Below, piece by piece: positions 9,091 to 18,485 of a stretch of DNA of 64,000 nucleotides. A model generated the notes under the pieces. That model ran no database searches. It was not told the DNA's origin and was given only the letters and a program-made list of their open reading frames with translations. How positions within the stretch are numbered: the first letter of the stretch is position 1; each line of letters begins with the position of its first letter. Source of the DNA: BOKV01 sp041397525 (lineage in GTDB: Bacteria; Pseudomonadota; Alphaproteobacteria; Rhizobiales; Rhizobiaceae); the NCBI GenBank assembly GCA_041397525.1, contig JAWKWL010000001.1, positions 310,001 through 374,000 of the forward strand, read 5' to 3'. A program made the position numbers and the translations under genes.

Positions 9091-10293
9091 TTACAACAAC
9101 TGGCCGATTTCATGCTGCAATTCAACAAACCACGGCTCGCACGGATCAAAATGCTTGCCGCCCTTCACCCTGGGGAACTCGATTGCACGCAATTCATTGC
9201 CGCGCTCAATGTCATGACCGGCAAGTCCCGAAACCCCTTCGAGAGCCGAACGGACAGCCAGTTCCGCCATTTCCGCAATCAGCTTGCGGTCCGCGGCATT
9301 CGCGGGTGCCGAACGGGCAAAATAGCCGGACTTCCCGACCAGCACGCGCTCTGCGTCAATGAGCGGCGCCAGACGTTTGCCGAGCCATTCGCCGGCATTG
9401 ACCGTATCGAGCTTCACATGGCCGAATGCATCGCGCTTCACCTCTTCGCCGCGCGCCAGCATGTCCTCGACAATGATTTCTGCATTGGCTCCCTCACTGA
9501 CAAAGACATTGACACAGTCATTGCGGTCCATCGCGATTTTCAGCCGCCTGCCTTCCGTTTCAAGATCGAAGGGCTGCTCCGGCACATAAACCGCGTCAAG
9601 TTCCTGTTGCGCTTGGGTCAGGTTGAAGTCTGGCAGATAGTCGCGCGCCTTCAGCATTTCGCGATAGGCTCTTGCGGTCGCTGCGGTGAGCCAACCCGAA
9701 TGCCGCCCCATCACTTCATGCACCAGCAATGTCCTGGGCGCTGCACTTTGTTCATTGCCAAAATTGGCGAAATATTTCGCCCCCTCTTCTGCTGCCGTCA
9801 GCGCACCCAGCGACTGCGCCACCGGGAATATGTCGTTGTCGACTGTCTTCGGCATGCCGACAACCGTCAGGTCATAGCCATGCTCCTGCAACCATGCGGC
9901 CAGTTCGGCAGCAGTCGTATTGGTGTCATCCCCGCCAATGGTGTGCAGTATCGTGATACCATCGCGCTCAAGCTGCTGTGCTGCCACCTGCAACGGCACT
10001 TCGCCTTCCTTTACCAGCCCGCGCTTGATGCAATCTGCCACATTGGAGAGCTTGACCCGGCTGTTGCCGATTGGCGAGCCGCCATGCATGTGCAGCATGT
10101 GGGCCTTAGCCCGCACCTCGGACGTGACCTTCACCGAATTGCCGAGCAGAAGCCCCTTGTAGCCCCCCAGATACCCAATCATCTCCGCATCCGGCGCAAT
10201 CTGGTGGTAGCGTGCTATGAGTTCGGCCAACGCGGATGAAAGACATGGCGCAAGCCCGCCGGCAGTCAGGAAGGCTATCTTGTGCATGCTCAT
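9091..10293 (-). CDS. pfp: pyrophosphate-dependent 6-phosphofructokinase
   Basis: A 400-residue group-II phosphofructokinase that reversibly phosphorylates fructose-6-phosphate with pyrophosphate. GGDDTNT (residues 120-126) has the second aspartate that marks PPi rather than ATP use. PKTVDND (148-154) holds the catalytic TVDND, and MGRHSGW binds the sugar phosphate. Many rhizobia lack an ATP-type Pfk, so this enzyme may give the cell a reversible glycolytic step. A 22-base near-palindrome with a LacI-type centre lies about 20 bases upstream of the ATG (10313-10334). Confidence 0.93.
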   Translation of the reverse strand: MSMHKIAFLTAGGLAPCLSSALAELIARYHQIAPDAEMIGYLGGYKGLLLGNSVKVTSEVRAKAHMLHMHGGSPIGNSRVKLSNVADCIKRGLVKEGEVPLQVAAQQLERDGITILHTIGGDDTNTTAAELAAWLQEHGYDLTVVGMPKTVDNDIFPVAQSLGALTAAEEGAKYFANFGNEQSAAPRTLLVHEVMGRHSGWLTAATARAYREMLKARDYLPDFNLTQAQQELDAVYVPEQPFDLETEGRRLKIAMDRNDCVNVFVSEGANAEIIVEDMLARGEEVKRDAFGHVKLDTVNAGEWLGKRLAPLIDAERVLVGKSGYFARSAPANAADRKLIAEMAELAVRSALEGVSGLAGHDIERGNELRAIEFPRVKGGKHFDPCEPWFVELQHEIGQLL

Positions 10294-10312
10294 GTTAGAC
10301 CTGCAGGGCGTG

Positions 10313-10334
10313 GGGTTTAAATCGATTTGAACCC
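10313..10334 (-). promoter_or_regulatory. LacI-type palindrome upstream of pfp
   Basis: The two 11-base halves GGGTTTAAATC and GATTTGAACCC form a palindrome with one mismatched pair. The centre AAATCGATTT fits the AANCGNTT core used by LacI-family repressors, including PckR, which controls central carbon genes in rhizobia (family knowledge). Its position 20-41 bases before the pfp start is suitable for repression. Assignment to PckR is inference. Confidence 0.55.
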
Positions 10335-10385
10335 GTTATTACACCCCGCAGACCGATAACTTCAAGACGTCATGTCACTCGGACA

Positions 10386-10407
10386 TTTGTTGCTGCAACG
10401 CAACAAA
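10386..10407 (+). promoter_or_regulatory. inverted repeat before the acyl-CoA synthetase/GNAT gene
   Basis: Perfect 8-bp arms TTTGTTGC and GCAACAAA around TGCAAC, 56 bases upstream of the probable ATG at 10464. It lies in the divergent promoter region shared with pfp. It is probably an operator or promoter element, and the binding protein is unknown. Confidence 0.4.
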
Positions 10408-10463
10408 AGCCTGCTATGTTTGGCACGGGAAGAGACGACACCAATGCAACGGAACCTTTGCCC

Positions 10464-13160
10464 ATGACCATCCGCAATCTTGAGAAAGCATTCCACCCGG
10501 CGAAGCTTGCCGTCTTTGGGGGATCGCGGAAACCCGGCTCCGTTGGCAATGTCGTCATGACAAACATCATCGAAGGCGGTTTCGAGGGCGAGGTCTGGCC
10601 GGTCAATCCGAAATATGACGTGGTCCATGGCCTCAAATGTTTTGCCGACGCGGCAAGCCTTCCGGCAGCCCCCGACCTCGGCATCATCGTCACCCCAGCA
10701 GTTGCCGTGCCGGCAATCATTGGCGAACTGGCGGCAACAGGATGTCACGCTGCGGTTTGCCTGACGGCCGGACTGACGAAGGATAACGGATTGCGCCAGC
10801 AGATGCTCGATGCAGCCAATCCGCATTTGTTCCGGATATTCGGACCCAATGTTCTTGGCCTGATCCTTCCACATGCCAAGCTCAATGCTTCCTTTTCGCA
10901 CATGAATGCCAATCCCGGCGGCATCGCCCTGTTGTCTCAATCGGGAGCCATGATTACCTCAATCATCGACTGGGCAGCTGACAAGGAGATCGGTTTTTCA
11001 GCACTGGTTTCCCTCGGCGACATGGCCGATGTGGATGTTGGTGACTGCCTTGACATGCTGGCCAATGACCGCAACACGCGCGCAATCCTGATGTATCTGG
11101 AATCGATACCCAATCCGCGCAAATTCGTGATGGCGGCCCGCGCTGCCTCGCGGCTGAAACCCGTCATTGCCATCAAGGCAGGCCGGCACGAAAAGGCTGC
11201 CAAGGCCGCGGCCACGCATACAGGCGCCCTGGCGGGCATGGATGGCGCCGTCGATGCCGCGCTCGAGCGTGCCGGCGTTCTGCGCGTGCGTTATCTCGAA
11301 GAGCTTTTTGACGCGGCAGAAATCACATCCCGCTTCAAGCCGCTGCAGCGTGACCGCCTTGCCATCGTCACTAATGGTGGAGGCGCCGGTGTTCTGGCGG
11401 TGGACCAGTTGGCAGACACCAAGGGGCAACTGGCGGACCTCGAACCGCGCACCCTTGGCAACCTGGATGCCGCACTCCCTGTGACCTGGTCGCATACAAA
11501 TCCGGTTGACATCATCGGCGACGCCCCGCCGCAGCGATACGCGGATGCGGTCGCAGCTGTTGCAGCCGATGAAAACGTTGACGCCATCCTCGTCATGAAT
11601 TGCCCGACTGCCCTTGCATCACCCGTCGATGCAGCAAAGGCTGTTGCCAATCTGTCCGAAAACGGAATGATTGCAGGCAAGCCGGTCCTGGCTTGCTGGC
11701 TTGGCGACCACACGGCGCGCAATGCCCGCGCCATCCTGCAAAAGGCCGGGATAGCGAGCTTCGCAACACCAGGAGACGCCGTGGCGGCGCATGCATTCAT
11801 CGCCGGTTGGTCGCGCGCACAGGCAGCCCTCTCGCGCGTGCCGGAAACCCGCTCAGAAGATGTTGGCGGCCAGCGGGCAAGGGTTGCGGCAATCCTGAAA
11901 CAGGCCGCCGCCGAAAATCGCGCGCTGCTCACCGAACCCGAAGCCAAGGAAGTACTCGCCGCCTATGGCATTGCGGTGCCGAAAACCATGGTCGCTGATA
12001 CGATTGACGCCGTGGAGGCCGCCGCAACCCGCATGCTCAAGACCAGCGAGCGCGTTGTCGTCAAACTCTATTCGAAAACCGTGTCGCACAAATCGGATAT
12101 CGGCGGCGTGGTCCTGAACATCTCGACCCCTGTCGAAGCGCGTGCAGCAGCCTTTGGCATTGCCAAGCGTTTTTCCGAACACATGGAAGGGTTGATCCCG
12201 GACGGCTATTCCGTGCAACCGATGATCATTCGCAAAAAGTCGCGGGAATGCCTGCTTGGCATTGCCCATGATCCCGTCTTTGGTCCGGTGATCGTCTTCG
12301 GCACAGGCGGAACCGCGGTGGAGGTTGTGCGCGACACTGCGATGGCTCTGCCACCACTTGATGATCTGCTGGGGCGCGATCTCATCGCACGCACACGCAT
12401 CGGCAAGTTGCTGGAAGGCTATCGTGACGTGCCTGCCGCCGACATGCCAACCCTGGTCAAAGCCCTCAACAGCGTCTCGCAACTGGTCGTCGATTTTCCC
12501 GAGATTCGCGGGCTCGACATCAATCCCCTGCTTGCCGATGCTGAAGGGATCATGGCGCTTGACGCACGCATTGAACTCGACCTGGACCGTTCCGGTGAAC
12601 CCGGACCCAACAAGGACCTCCCGATACGGCCCTATCCGGCCGACTGGATTTCAACTTTCAAGTCGCATCAGGGCAAGCCTTACATGATCCGCCCGATCAA
12701 GCCGGTTGATCTCAAGCTTTATCCGCGTTTTTTCGAGGGCGTTTCGCAGGAGGACATCCGTTACCGTTTCCTTTCGCCACGAAGGCATTTCTCCGAAGCC
12801 ATGGTCAAACGGCTGACCCAGATCGACTACGAGCGCGAAATGGCTTTCATCGCCATGCCGGAAGGCATCCAGGAAATAGCGGGCATTGCCCGCATTGCCT
12901 GCGATCCCAGCCGGATCAATGCCGAATTCGGCATTCTCGTGCGCAGTGATCTCCAGCGCGACGGGATCGGCCATGCATTGATGGAACAGCTGATTGCCTA
13001 TTGCCGGGCCGAAGGCATTCACCGCATCGAAGGCCATATCCTGAGCGAAAACCGCAAAATGCTGAAATTCATCCGCGAGTTCGGATTTACAACCCGCTCC
13101 CGCATGGATGAACCGGGCATCACCTTTGCTATGCTTGATCTGGTGGGCGAACCGGAGTGA
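10464..13160 (+). CDS. ADP-forming acyl-CoA synthetase fused to GNAT acetyltransferase
   Basis: An 898-residue protein in the architecture of PatZ/Pka-type acetyltransferases. It has a CoA-binding domain (from AFHPAKLAVFGGS), a succinyl-CoA-ligase-like domain with the phosphohistidine segment ATHTGALAGMDG, an ATP-grasp domain and a C-terminal GNAT domain (about the last 170 residues, with RSDLQRDGIGHALM as the acetyl-CoA loop). Fusions of this layout either make acyl-CoA or acetylate lysines of metabolic enzymes such as acetyl-CoA synthetase. The histidine is kept, so the ligase half may be active. The ATG at 10464 has GGAA upstream. An in-frame ATG at 10416 lacks a ribosome site. Confidence 0.87.
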   Translation: MTIRNLEKAFHPAKLAVFGGSRKPGSVGNVVMTNIIEGGFEGEVWPVNPKYDVVHGLKCFADAASLPAAPDLGIIVTPAVAVPAIIGELAATGCHAAVCLTAGLTKDNGLRQQMLDAANPHLFRIFGPNVLGLILPHAKLNASFSHMNANPGGIALLSQSGAMITSIIDWAADKEIGFSALVSLGDMADVDVGDCLDMLANDRNTRAILMYLESIPNPRKFVMAARAASRLKPVIAIKAGRHEKAAKAAATHTGALAGMDGAVDAALERAGVLRVRYLEELFDAAEITSRFKPLQRDRLAIVTNGGGAGVLAVDQLADTKGQLADLEPRTLGNLDAALPVTWSHTNPVDIIGDAPPQRYADAVAAVAADENVDAILVMNCPTALASPVDAAKAVANLSENGMIAGKPVLACWLGDHTARNARAILQKAGIASFATPGDAVAAHAFIAGWSRAQAALSRVPETRSEDVGGQRARVAAILKQAAAENRALLTEPEAKEVLAAYGIAVPKTMVADTIDAVEAAATRMLKTSERVVVKLYSKTVSHKSDIGGVVLNISTPVEARAAAFGIAKRFSEHMEGLIPDGYSVQPMIIRKKSRECLLGIAHDPVFGPVIVFGTGGTAVEVVRDTAMALPPLDDLLGRDLIARTRIGKLLEGYRDVPAADMPTLVKALNSVSQLVVDFPEIRGLDINPLLADAEGIMALDARIELDLDRSGEPGPNKDLPIRPYPADWISTFKSHQGKPYMIRPIKPVDLKLYPRFFEGVSQEDIRYRFLSPRRHFSEAMVKRLTQIDYEREMAFIAMPEGIQEIAGIARIACDPSRINAEFGILVRSDLQRDGIGHALMEQLIAYCRAEGIHRIEGHILSENRKMLKFIREFGFTTRSRMDEPGITFAMLDLVGEPE

Positions 13161-13169
13161 CGGTCAGGC

Positions 13170-14768
13170 TTACCGGATCATGTCCGCCGCCTTTTCCGCG
13201 ATCATGATCGTTGGCGCATTGGTGTTGCCGCCAATCACGCTCGGCATGACGGAGGCATCGACCACCCGCAGTCCCTCCACGCCACGGACCCGCAATTGTG
13301 GATCGACCACTGCCATCATGTCCGTGCCCATCCTGCACGAGCCGACCGGGTGATAGACCGTGTCGGCGCGCGAGCGGATATGGCGCAGCAAATCCTCGTC
13401 GCTTGTCACGCCATCAGTATAGACTTCGCTCTTCCTGAACGGCTTCATTGACGGCGCATCCATGATCGTGCGGGTGATCTTGGCACCTTTCAGCAGCAAT
13501 TGCGCATCCCGCTCATCGGCAAGAAACGCCGGATCAATGAGTGGTGCTGCCATCGGATCGGCGGACGCCAGTTGCACGGAGCCACGCGAATGCGGCCGCA
13601 GCACGCAGACATGGCACGAGTAACCGTAGCCAAGATGCAATTTGCGTGAATGGTCGTCGACAAGTGCGGGAACGAAATGCAGTTGCAAATCCGGGCGGTC
13701 GAGTTTCGGATCGGACTTGATGAAGGCACCGGTCTCTGATCCCGGCGATGAAACGATGCCATCGCCGCTCTTGCGCCACCTGAAAATGTCACGGATCAGT
13801 TTATAGCTGCCAACCGCGCCCAATCCCAGACCATCCGTGTCGTCCGTCTTGTAGCAAAGGATGAAGTCGATGTGGTCGTGCAGGTTCCGGCCAACTCCCG
13901 GCAGGTCATGGACGGGCTGAATTCCCTTGGCCTTCAACTCTTCGGCCGGACCAATGCCCGACAACATCAGCAGTTGGGGCGAGGCAAAAGCCCCGCCCGA
14001 CAGGATCACTTCACGCCTGGCCTTTACCGTGAACGCCTTGCCGCCGACGCGATATTCGACGCCGACCGCCCGTTTGCCATCCATCACTATCCTTGTGGCA
14101 TGCGCCTGGGTGATCACGTTGAGATTGGGCCTGTCCATGTTGGGATGAAGAAAGGCAGCGGCGGCTGAACAACGTTCACCCTGCTTGCCATCGCGCCAGA
14201 ACTGGGTCACCTGCCATGGTCCCGCGCCTTCCTGCTCCTCGCCGTTGAAGTCATCATTGCGCCTGATCTGAACCTCGGCACAGGCGTCAACAAACGCCTT
14301 GGAAACCGGACGGATACTGCGCTGCTCCGCCACGTTGAGCGGACCTTCCGCGCCGTGCAGGTCACTTGCCCCTCGCACATTGCCTTCCGCGCGTTTGAAA
14401 TAAGGCAGAACATCGTCCCAGCCCCAGCCTGGCGCGCCATTGTCGCGCCACTCGTCATAATCGCGTTGATGTCCGCGGATATAGATCATGGCGTTGATCG
14501 CACTCGATCCGCCCAGCGCCTTGCCGCGTGGCTGATAACCCTTGCGACCATTGAGACCCGGTTGCGGCACCGTTTCAAAGGCCCAGTTGTTGATCTTCGG
14601 CCTGCCCGGCAGCATCGCGACAATGCCAAGCGGGGCGCGGATGAGAATGCCTTTGCCATCACCGCCCGCTTCCAGCAGGCAAACGCTTAGCGACGGGTTC
14701 TCCGACAAGCGGGAGGCCAGCGTGGAGCCAGCCGAACCGCCACCAACAATTACATAGTCAAATTCCAT
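13170..14768 (-). CDS. GMC family FAD-dependent oxidoreductase (choline dehydrogenase-like)
   Basis: A 532-residue GMC oxidoreductase. FDYVIVGGGSAGSTLASRL forms the FAD-binding start, GKALGGSSAINAMIYIRG and GGAFASPQLLMLSGIG are the two GMC signatures, and HPVGSCRMG carries the active-site histidine. It resembles the alcohol/choline dehydrogenase branch, so the substrate is likely an alcohol, possibly choline. There is no betaine aldehyde dehydrogenase next to it. The ATG at 14768 follows GGAGGA. It converges on the GNAT fusion gene with a 9-base gap. Confidence 0.87.
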   Translation of the reverse strand: MEFDYVIVGGGSAGSTLASRLSENPSLSVCLLEAGGDGKGILIRAPLGIVAMLPGRPKINNWAFETVPQPGLNGRKGYQPRGKALGGSSAINAMIYIRGHQRDYDEWRDNGAPGWGWDDVLPYFKRAEGNVRGASDLHGAEGPLNVAEQRSIRPVSKAFVDACAEVQIRRNDDFNGEEQEGAGPWQVTQFWRDGKQGERCSAAAAFLHPNMDRPNLNVITQAHATRIVMDGKRAVGVEYRVGGKAFTVKARREVILSGGAFASPQLLMLSGIGPAEELKAKGIQPVHDLPGVGRNLHDHIDFILCYKTDDTDGLGLGAVGSYKLIRDIFRWRKSGDGIVSSPGSETGAFIKSDPKLDRPDLQLHFVPALVDDHSRKLHLGYGYSCHVCVLRPHSRGSVQLASADPMAAPLIDPAFLADERDAQLLLKGAKITRTIMDAPSMKPFRKSEVYTDGVTSDEDLLRHIRSRADTVYHPVGSCRMGTDMMAVVDPQLRVRGVEGLRVVDASVMPSVIGGNTNAPTIMIAEKAADMIR

Positions 14769-14835
14769 GACATTCCTCCGCTCAGCCCTTTCTCCCCAAG
14801 GCTCCAGCAGAAGGGTAGCAGGAAACCGGTCGCGC

Positions 14836-16101
14836 TCAAGCCCGGTTTTGGTAGAGCATCGCCAGGTTACGCTCGACGGATTCGATCGTCTCACCGATTT
14901 CGCCAGCGGTGTTGTAATTCGCAATGCCGATGCGAATGACGCCCTGGTCGGGCGGAATTCCCAATTGGTGGATTACGCCCCAGGCATAATTGTGCCCGGC
15001 CCAGCAGAAGATGCCTTCATCATTGAGCAGGCGGACCAGCGATGATGGCTCAATCCCGTCCACCGTGAATGAAACCGTCGGCACACGATCTGCCATCCGC
15101 TCAGGATCGGTTATCCCCTTGATGTTGACGCCGCGCAGGGTTTTCAGCGCCGCGACCAACTGCATTCCAAGCGGATTTTCATGCGCACTCGACGCGGCAA
15201 AACCCGCTTTGATCTTCTCGCGCCGCGTGCCTGTCGCTCCGGTCAGTTCACCGGTCATGGCAAGATAGTCGACGGTGGCGATCAAGCCGGCCAGCAACTC
15301 TATCGATGGCGTGCCCGTCTCGAAGCGCCCGGGCAATTCGTTTGAGGAACAGCGCAGTTTGTAGGGCCTGAGTGTCTCCAGCACTGCCTTGCGGCCATAA
15401 ACAATTCCCAGATGCGGTCCAAAAAACTTGTAGGCACTGCATGCCAGGAAATCGCAACCAATCTCCTGCACATCGACATGGCCATGCGGCGCAAACTGCA
15501 CCGAGTCGACATAGACCAAGGCACCAGCATCGTGGGCAATGGCCGTCAGCTCCTTCACACGGTTGATTGAGCCAGTCAGGTTCGATGCATGGCCAATGGC
15601 AACCAGCCTGGTATTTTCATTGACAAGGGTGCGCAGCGCATCCGGTTCCAGTTGCCAGCTTTCCTCCGAAAATGGCAGCCAGCGGATTGTGACTCCCTTG
15701 TCTTCTGCCGCCTGCATCCACGGGCCGACATTTCCCTCGTGGTCCATCTGCGACAGCACAATTTCATCGCCTTCCTTCCAGTCTCGCGCCAGCATCCGCG
15801 AAAACTGGTAGGTGAGGCTCGTCATGTTGAGGCCGATAATGATTTCTTCATGGCTTGCTGCGCCCAGCATGTCGGCCATCGCCTGGTGCGCCGCAAGATG
15901 AATGGCGCTAGCCTGCCGGGTGGTAGTGAAATCACCGCCCAGATTGGCATTGGTGTAAAGGATCGCATCACGAATCGCATCGCCAACCGGGGTTGGCACC
16001 TGTGTGCCCGCCGGATTGTCGAGATAGATGCGGCGCTTGCCACCATCCATCAGAGAAAGAGCCGGAAACAGCTTGCGAATTTCCTCGACCGGATAGGACA
16101 T
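14836..16101 (-). CDS. class-V aminotransferase, cysteine desulfurase-like
   Basis: A 421-residue PLP enzyme of the cysteine desulfurase-like subfamily. The PLP lysine lies in CDFLACSAYKFFGPHLG, and YVDSVQFAPHGHVDV supplies the cofactor aspartate and neighbours. It is not part of an isc or suf cluster. It follows ornithine cyclodeaminase, RidA and agmatinase in one minus-strand run, so a role on an amino-acid substrate is likelier than iron-sulfur assembly. The ATG at 16101 is chosen because the fold (SYPVEEIRKLFPAL) begins there. Earlier in-frame codons would overlap the previous gene. Confidence 0.8.
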   Translation of the reverse strand: MSYPVEEIRKLFPALSLMDGGKRRIYLDNPAGTQVPTPVGDAIRDAILYTNANLGGDFTTTRQASAIHLAAHQAMADMLGAASHEEIIIGLNMTSLTYQFSRMLARDWKEGDEIVLSQMDHEGNVGPWMQAAEDKGVTIRWLPFSEESWQLEPDALRTLVNENTRLVAIGHASNLTGSINRVKELTAIAHDAGALVYVDSVQFAPHGHVDVQEIGCDFLACSAYKFFGPHLGIVYGRKAVLETLRPYKLRCSSNELPGRFETGTPSIELLAGLIATVDYLAMTGELTGATGTRREKIKAGFAASSAHENPLGMQLVAALKTLRGVNIKGITDPERMADRVPTVSFTVDGIEPSSLVRLLNDEGIFCWAGHNYAWGVIHQLGIPPDQGVIRIGIANYNTAGEIGETIESVERNLAMLYQNRA

Positions 16102-16111
16102 CAAATACCTG

Positions 16112-17050
16112 CTATCGGTTGGTTTCATAGGCCAGGATTGCCCCGGCAAGGTCTTCAAGGGCTGCACCGACCGACTTGAACAAGGTTATGTCCTGTGCGG
16201 AAGCGCGCCCTGTATGCTCGCCGCGCGTCAGCGCATAAAGGTCTGCCCGGATGTCTTCTTGTTTCAGCGCGCCGCTGCGGATGGCAAGCACAATGTCCCC
16301 CGCTTCCTTGGTGCCACCAGCCATCGTGTCCACAAAGACATTGGCCACCCGCATGCATTCGTCGTCGCTTTCGCGCATTTCGGTGGTGAAGGCGCCGATG
16401 AGGTCAAGATGCTGACCCGGCTTCAGCCAATCGCCATGGATGAGCGGTTCCGATGACAGCGTTGCACAGGAAATCATGTCCGCCGCCATGACAGCAGTCT
16501 TGAGGTCACTTGCTGCATCCGCATTGATGCCGAGTGCCCGCGCTTCAGCCGCGACCGCCTCAGCCTTGGAAGGATTACGCCCCCAAAATGTCACGCGCTT
16601 GAGATCGCGTACCGCCTGATATGCCTCCACGATATTGAGTGCCAACCGCCCCGTTGCGACCACCAGCAGGTGCGAGGCGTTCTTGCGTGTGAGATAATCA
16701 GCTGCCAGCGCCGAAGCAGCCGCCGTGCGCCTTGCCGTCAGTTCCCCGCCATCAATGAGTGCGAGGTTCTGGCCGGTTGCACCCGACATCAACATGTAGG
16801 ATGCGTTGACTGCCGCCATGCCCCGCGCCGAATTGCCGGGAAACACATTGGCAATCTTCACGCCGACGTATTTTCCTGAAATCCATGCTGGCATCAAAAG
16901 CAGTTTTGCCGTGTCCTCACCTTTCATCTCGATGAAATGGTGATGCCGAACCGGCATCTCGCAGCCATTCCTGAACATGGCCCGGAGCGCTTCAACCAGA
17001 CCTTTCATCGGCAGCGAATTGCGCGTAGTCGCAGCGTCCAGCATCAACAT
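16112..17050 (-). CDS. ornithine cyclodeaminase family protein
   Basis: A 312-residue member of the ornithine cyclodeaminase/mu-crystallin family. Classical members convert ornithine to proline and ammonia with bound NAD. KIANVFPGN and LTARRTAAASALAA match the substrate and family motifs. The NAD-binding loop reads VVATGRLALN, where most members have glycine at the first position (GTG), a small deviation. With the neighbouring ureohydrolase it could form an arginine to ornithine to proline route. Imine or dehydro-amino-acid reduction is the alternative. Confidence 0.82.
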   Translation of the reverse strand: MLMLDAATTRNSLPMKGLVEALRAMFRNGCEMPVRHHHFIEMKGEDTAKLLLMPAWISGKYVGVKIANVFPGNSARGMAAVNASYMLMSGATGQNLALIDGGELTARRTAAASALAADYLTRKNASHLLVVATGRLALNIVEAYQAVRDLKRVTFWGRNPSKAEAVAAEARALGINADAASDLKTAVMAADMISCATLSSEPLIHGDWLKPGQHLDLIGAFTTEMRESDDECMRVANVFVDTMAGGTKEAGDIVLAIRSGALKQEDIRADLYALTRGEHTGRASAQDITLFKSVGAALEDLAGAILAYETNR

Positions 17051-17054
17051 CGGT

Positions 17055-17402
17055 TCAGCCCTTTACCGCAGCGGTGACCATGATCTCGACTACATACTGG
17101 CGGGCGGCCAGCGAGGATTCGACAGTTGCACGCGCCGGCGCATTCGCCGGATCAACCCATGCTTCCCAGACTGCATTCATTTCCGCAAAGGTCGTGATGT
17201 CCGAAAGCCAAATCTGTGCCGACAGCAAATGCGACTTGTCGCTACCCGCACGCGCCAGCAAGTTTTCTATCTTCGCAAGAATGTCGCGCGTCTGCTCGCT
17301 CACATTGGCACCATCGCCAACCTGGCCGGCCAGATAGACCGTGCCATTGTGAATGACGGCCTGGCTCATGCGCGGGCCTTTATCAAGTCTGGTAATGCTC
17401 AT
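17055..17402 (-). CDS. RidA family enamine/imine deaminase
   Basis: A 115-residue protein of the RidA (YjgF/YER057c/UK114) family, which hydrolyses reactive enamines and imines released by PLP enzymes. VYLAGQVG and the late PARATVESSLA carry the conserved arginine region of the trimer active site. It sits 4 bases upstream of the ornithine cyclodeaminase gene, next to a PLP enzyme, which fits removal of imine intermediates made by these partners. Confidence 0.9.
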   Translation of the reverse strand: MSITRLDKGPRMSQAVIHNGTVYLAGQVGDGANVSEQTRDILAKIENLLARAGSDKSHLLSAQIWLSDITTFAEMNAVWEAWVDPANAPARATVESSLAARQYVVEIMVTAAVKG

Positions 17403-17426
17403 CTCATGCCTTTCGGAAATCGCGCT

Positions 17427-18485
17427 TCATCGGGTTTTTAGAACAAACGGGCTGAATGCCATCAGTCCCAATATCTCGAACAGCACCTGTGCGCCAGCCT
17501 GTGCCGTGTTTGTGGTGGCATCATATTGCGGAGCAACCTCGACCACGTCGCCCCCGCACAGGTTGACGCCTTTCAGGCCGCGCAGGAGTTCGAGGATTTC
17601 CCGTGTCGCAGGACCGCCGATTTCCGGCGTTCCGGTACCAGGAGCATAGGCCGGATCAAGACTGTCTATGTCGAAGGAAAGATAGCAAGGTAGATCGCCC
17701 ACCACCTCGCGGGCCTTTTTCACAATGTTCGGGATACCCATCGTCGGCATTTCCTCGGCATGGATCACCGTCATGCCTGCCTCATATGAAAACTCCCACA
17801 GATATTCGGCTGCTCCCCTGATCCCGATCTGGATCGTTCGTTCGGGGTCAAGAACACCATCAAGGACAGCATTTCTGAACGGCCCGCCATGATGGAATTT
17901 GGAATGGTCAAACGGTCCGCCAGTGTCACAATGCGCGTCAATATGGATCATCCCGACCGGCTTTTCGCGACCAACCGCCTTCAGGATCGAACCGCTGATC
18001 GAATGGTCTCCCCCTACCGAAAGCGGCACAACGCCCGCACCCACGATCTTGCGGTACCAGTCCTCGATATCCTGGTGGCACATTTCGAGACTGTAGCGGC
18101 TGCGGAAAGGCACGTCCCCAATATCGGCCACCCGCAATTCATGCACCGGCGCGCAATCAAGCACGTGGTTGTAAGGGCCGATCCGCTCGATTGCCCGGAT
18201 CGCCCTAGGGCCAAAACGCGCTCCGGGACGATTGGTTACGCCAAGATCCATCGGCACGCCCACAAGTGCCACCTGCAAATCAGAAAAAACCGGATCGGAC
18301 TTGTCCACCGGCATGAAGGGTGCGGATAGAAATGTCGGCACGCCAGAATACGGCGCGGCCCGAGTCCCGGTGGCCGAAAAAATGTTGGCGGCCACCCGCG
18401 CAAATCTGGGGTCATGCACTTCTCCGCCATGGCTTTCGCCAAAGCGGGCGCGCAGGGCTTCGAGTTTGCGTTGATCAAATGCCAA
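17427..18485 (-). CDS. agmatinase/arginase family ureohydrolase
   Basis: A 352-residue manganese ureohydrolase. The metal ligands are visible in GGDHS, HIDAHCDTG and SFDIDSLDPAYAPGTG. The family splits guanidino compounds (agmatine, arginine, guanidinobutyrate) into an amine and urea. Agmatinase is the closest look, but specificity is not certain. The start is taken as TTG at 18485 behind GGAGGGG, because upstream codons have no family sequence and run into the divergent promoter. It is the first gene of the minus-strand amino-acid cluster, facing the ABC transporter operon. Confidence 0.83.
   Translation of the reverse strand: MAFDQRKLEALRARFGESHGGEVHDPRFARVAANIFSATGTRAAPYSGVPTFLSAPFMPVDKSDPVFSDLQVALVGVPMDLGVTNRPGARFGPRAIRAIERIGPYNHVLDCAPVHELRVADIGDVPFRSRYSLEMCHQDIEDWYRKIVGAGVVPLSVGGDHSISGSILKAVGREKPVGMIHIDAHCDTGGPFDHSKFHHGGPFRNAVLDGVLDPERTIQIGIRGAAEYLWEFSYEAGMTVIHAEEMPTMGIPNIVKKAREVVGDLPCYLSFDIDSLDPAYAPGTGTPEIGGPATREILELLRGLKGVNLCGGDVVEVAPQYDATTNTAQAGAQVLFEILGLMAFSPFVLKTR

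Noticed and set aside
8908..10239. 443-codon open frame on the plus strand
   Set aside because: It lies wholly antisense to gcdH and pfp, whose motifs are intact. Long antisense frames are common in GC-rich DNA. It has no recognisable motif.
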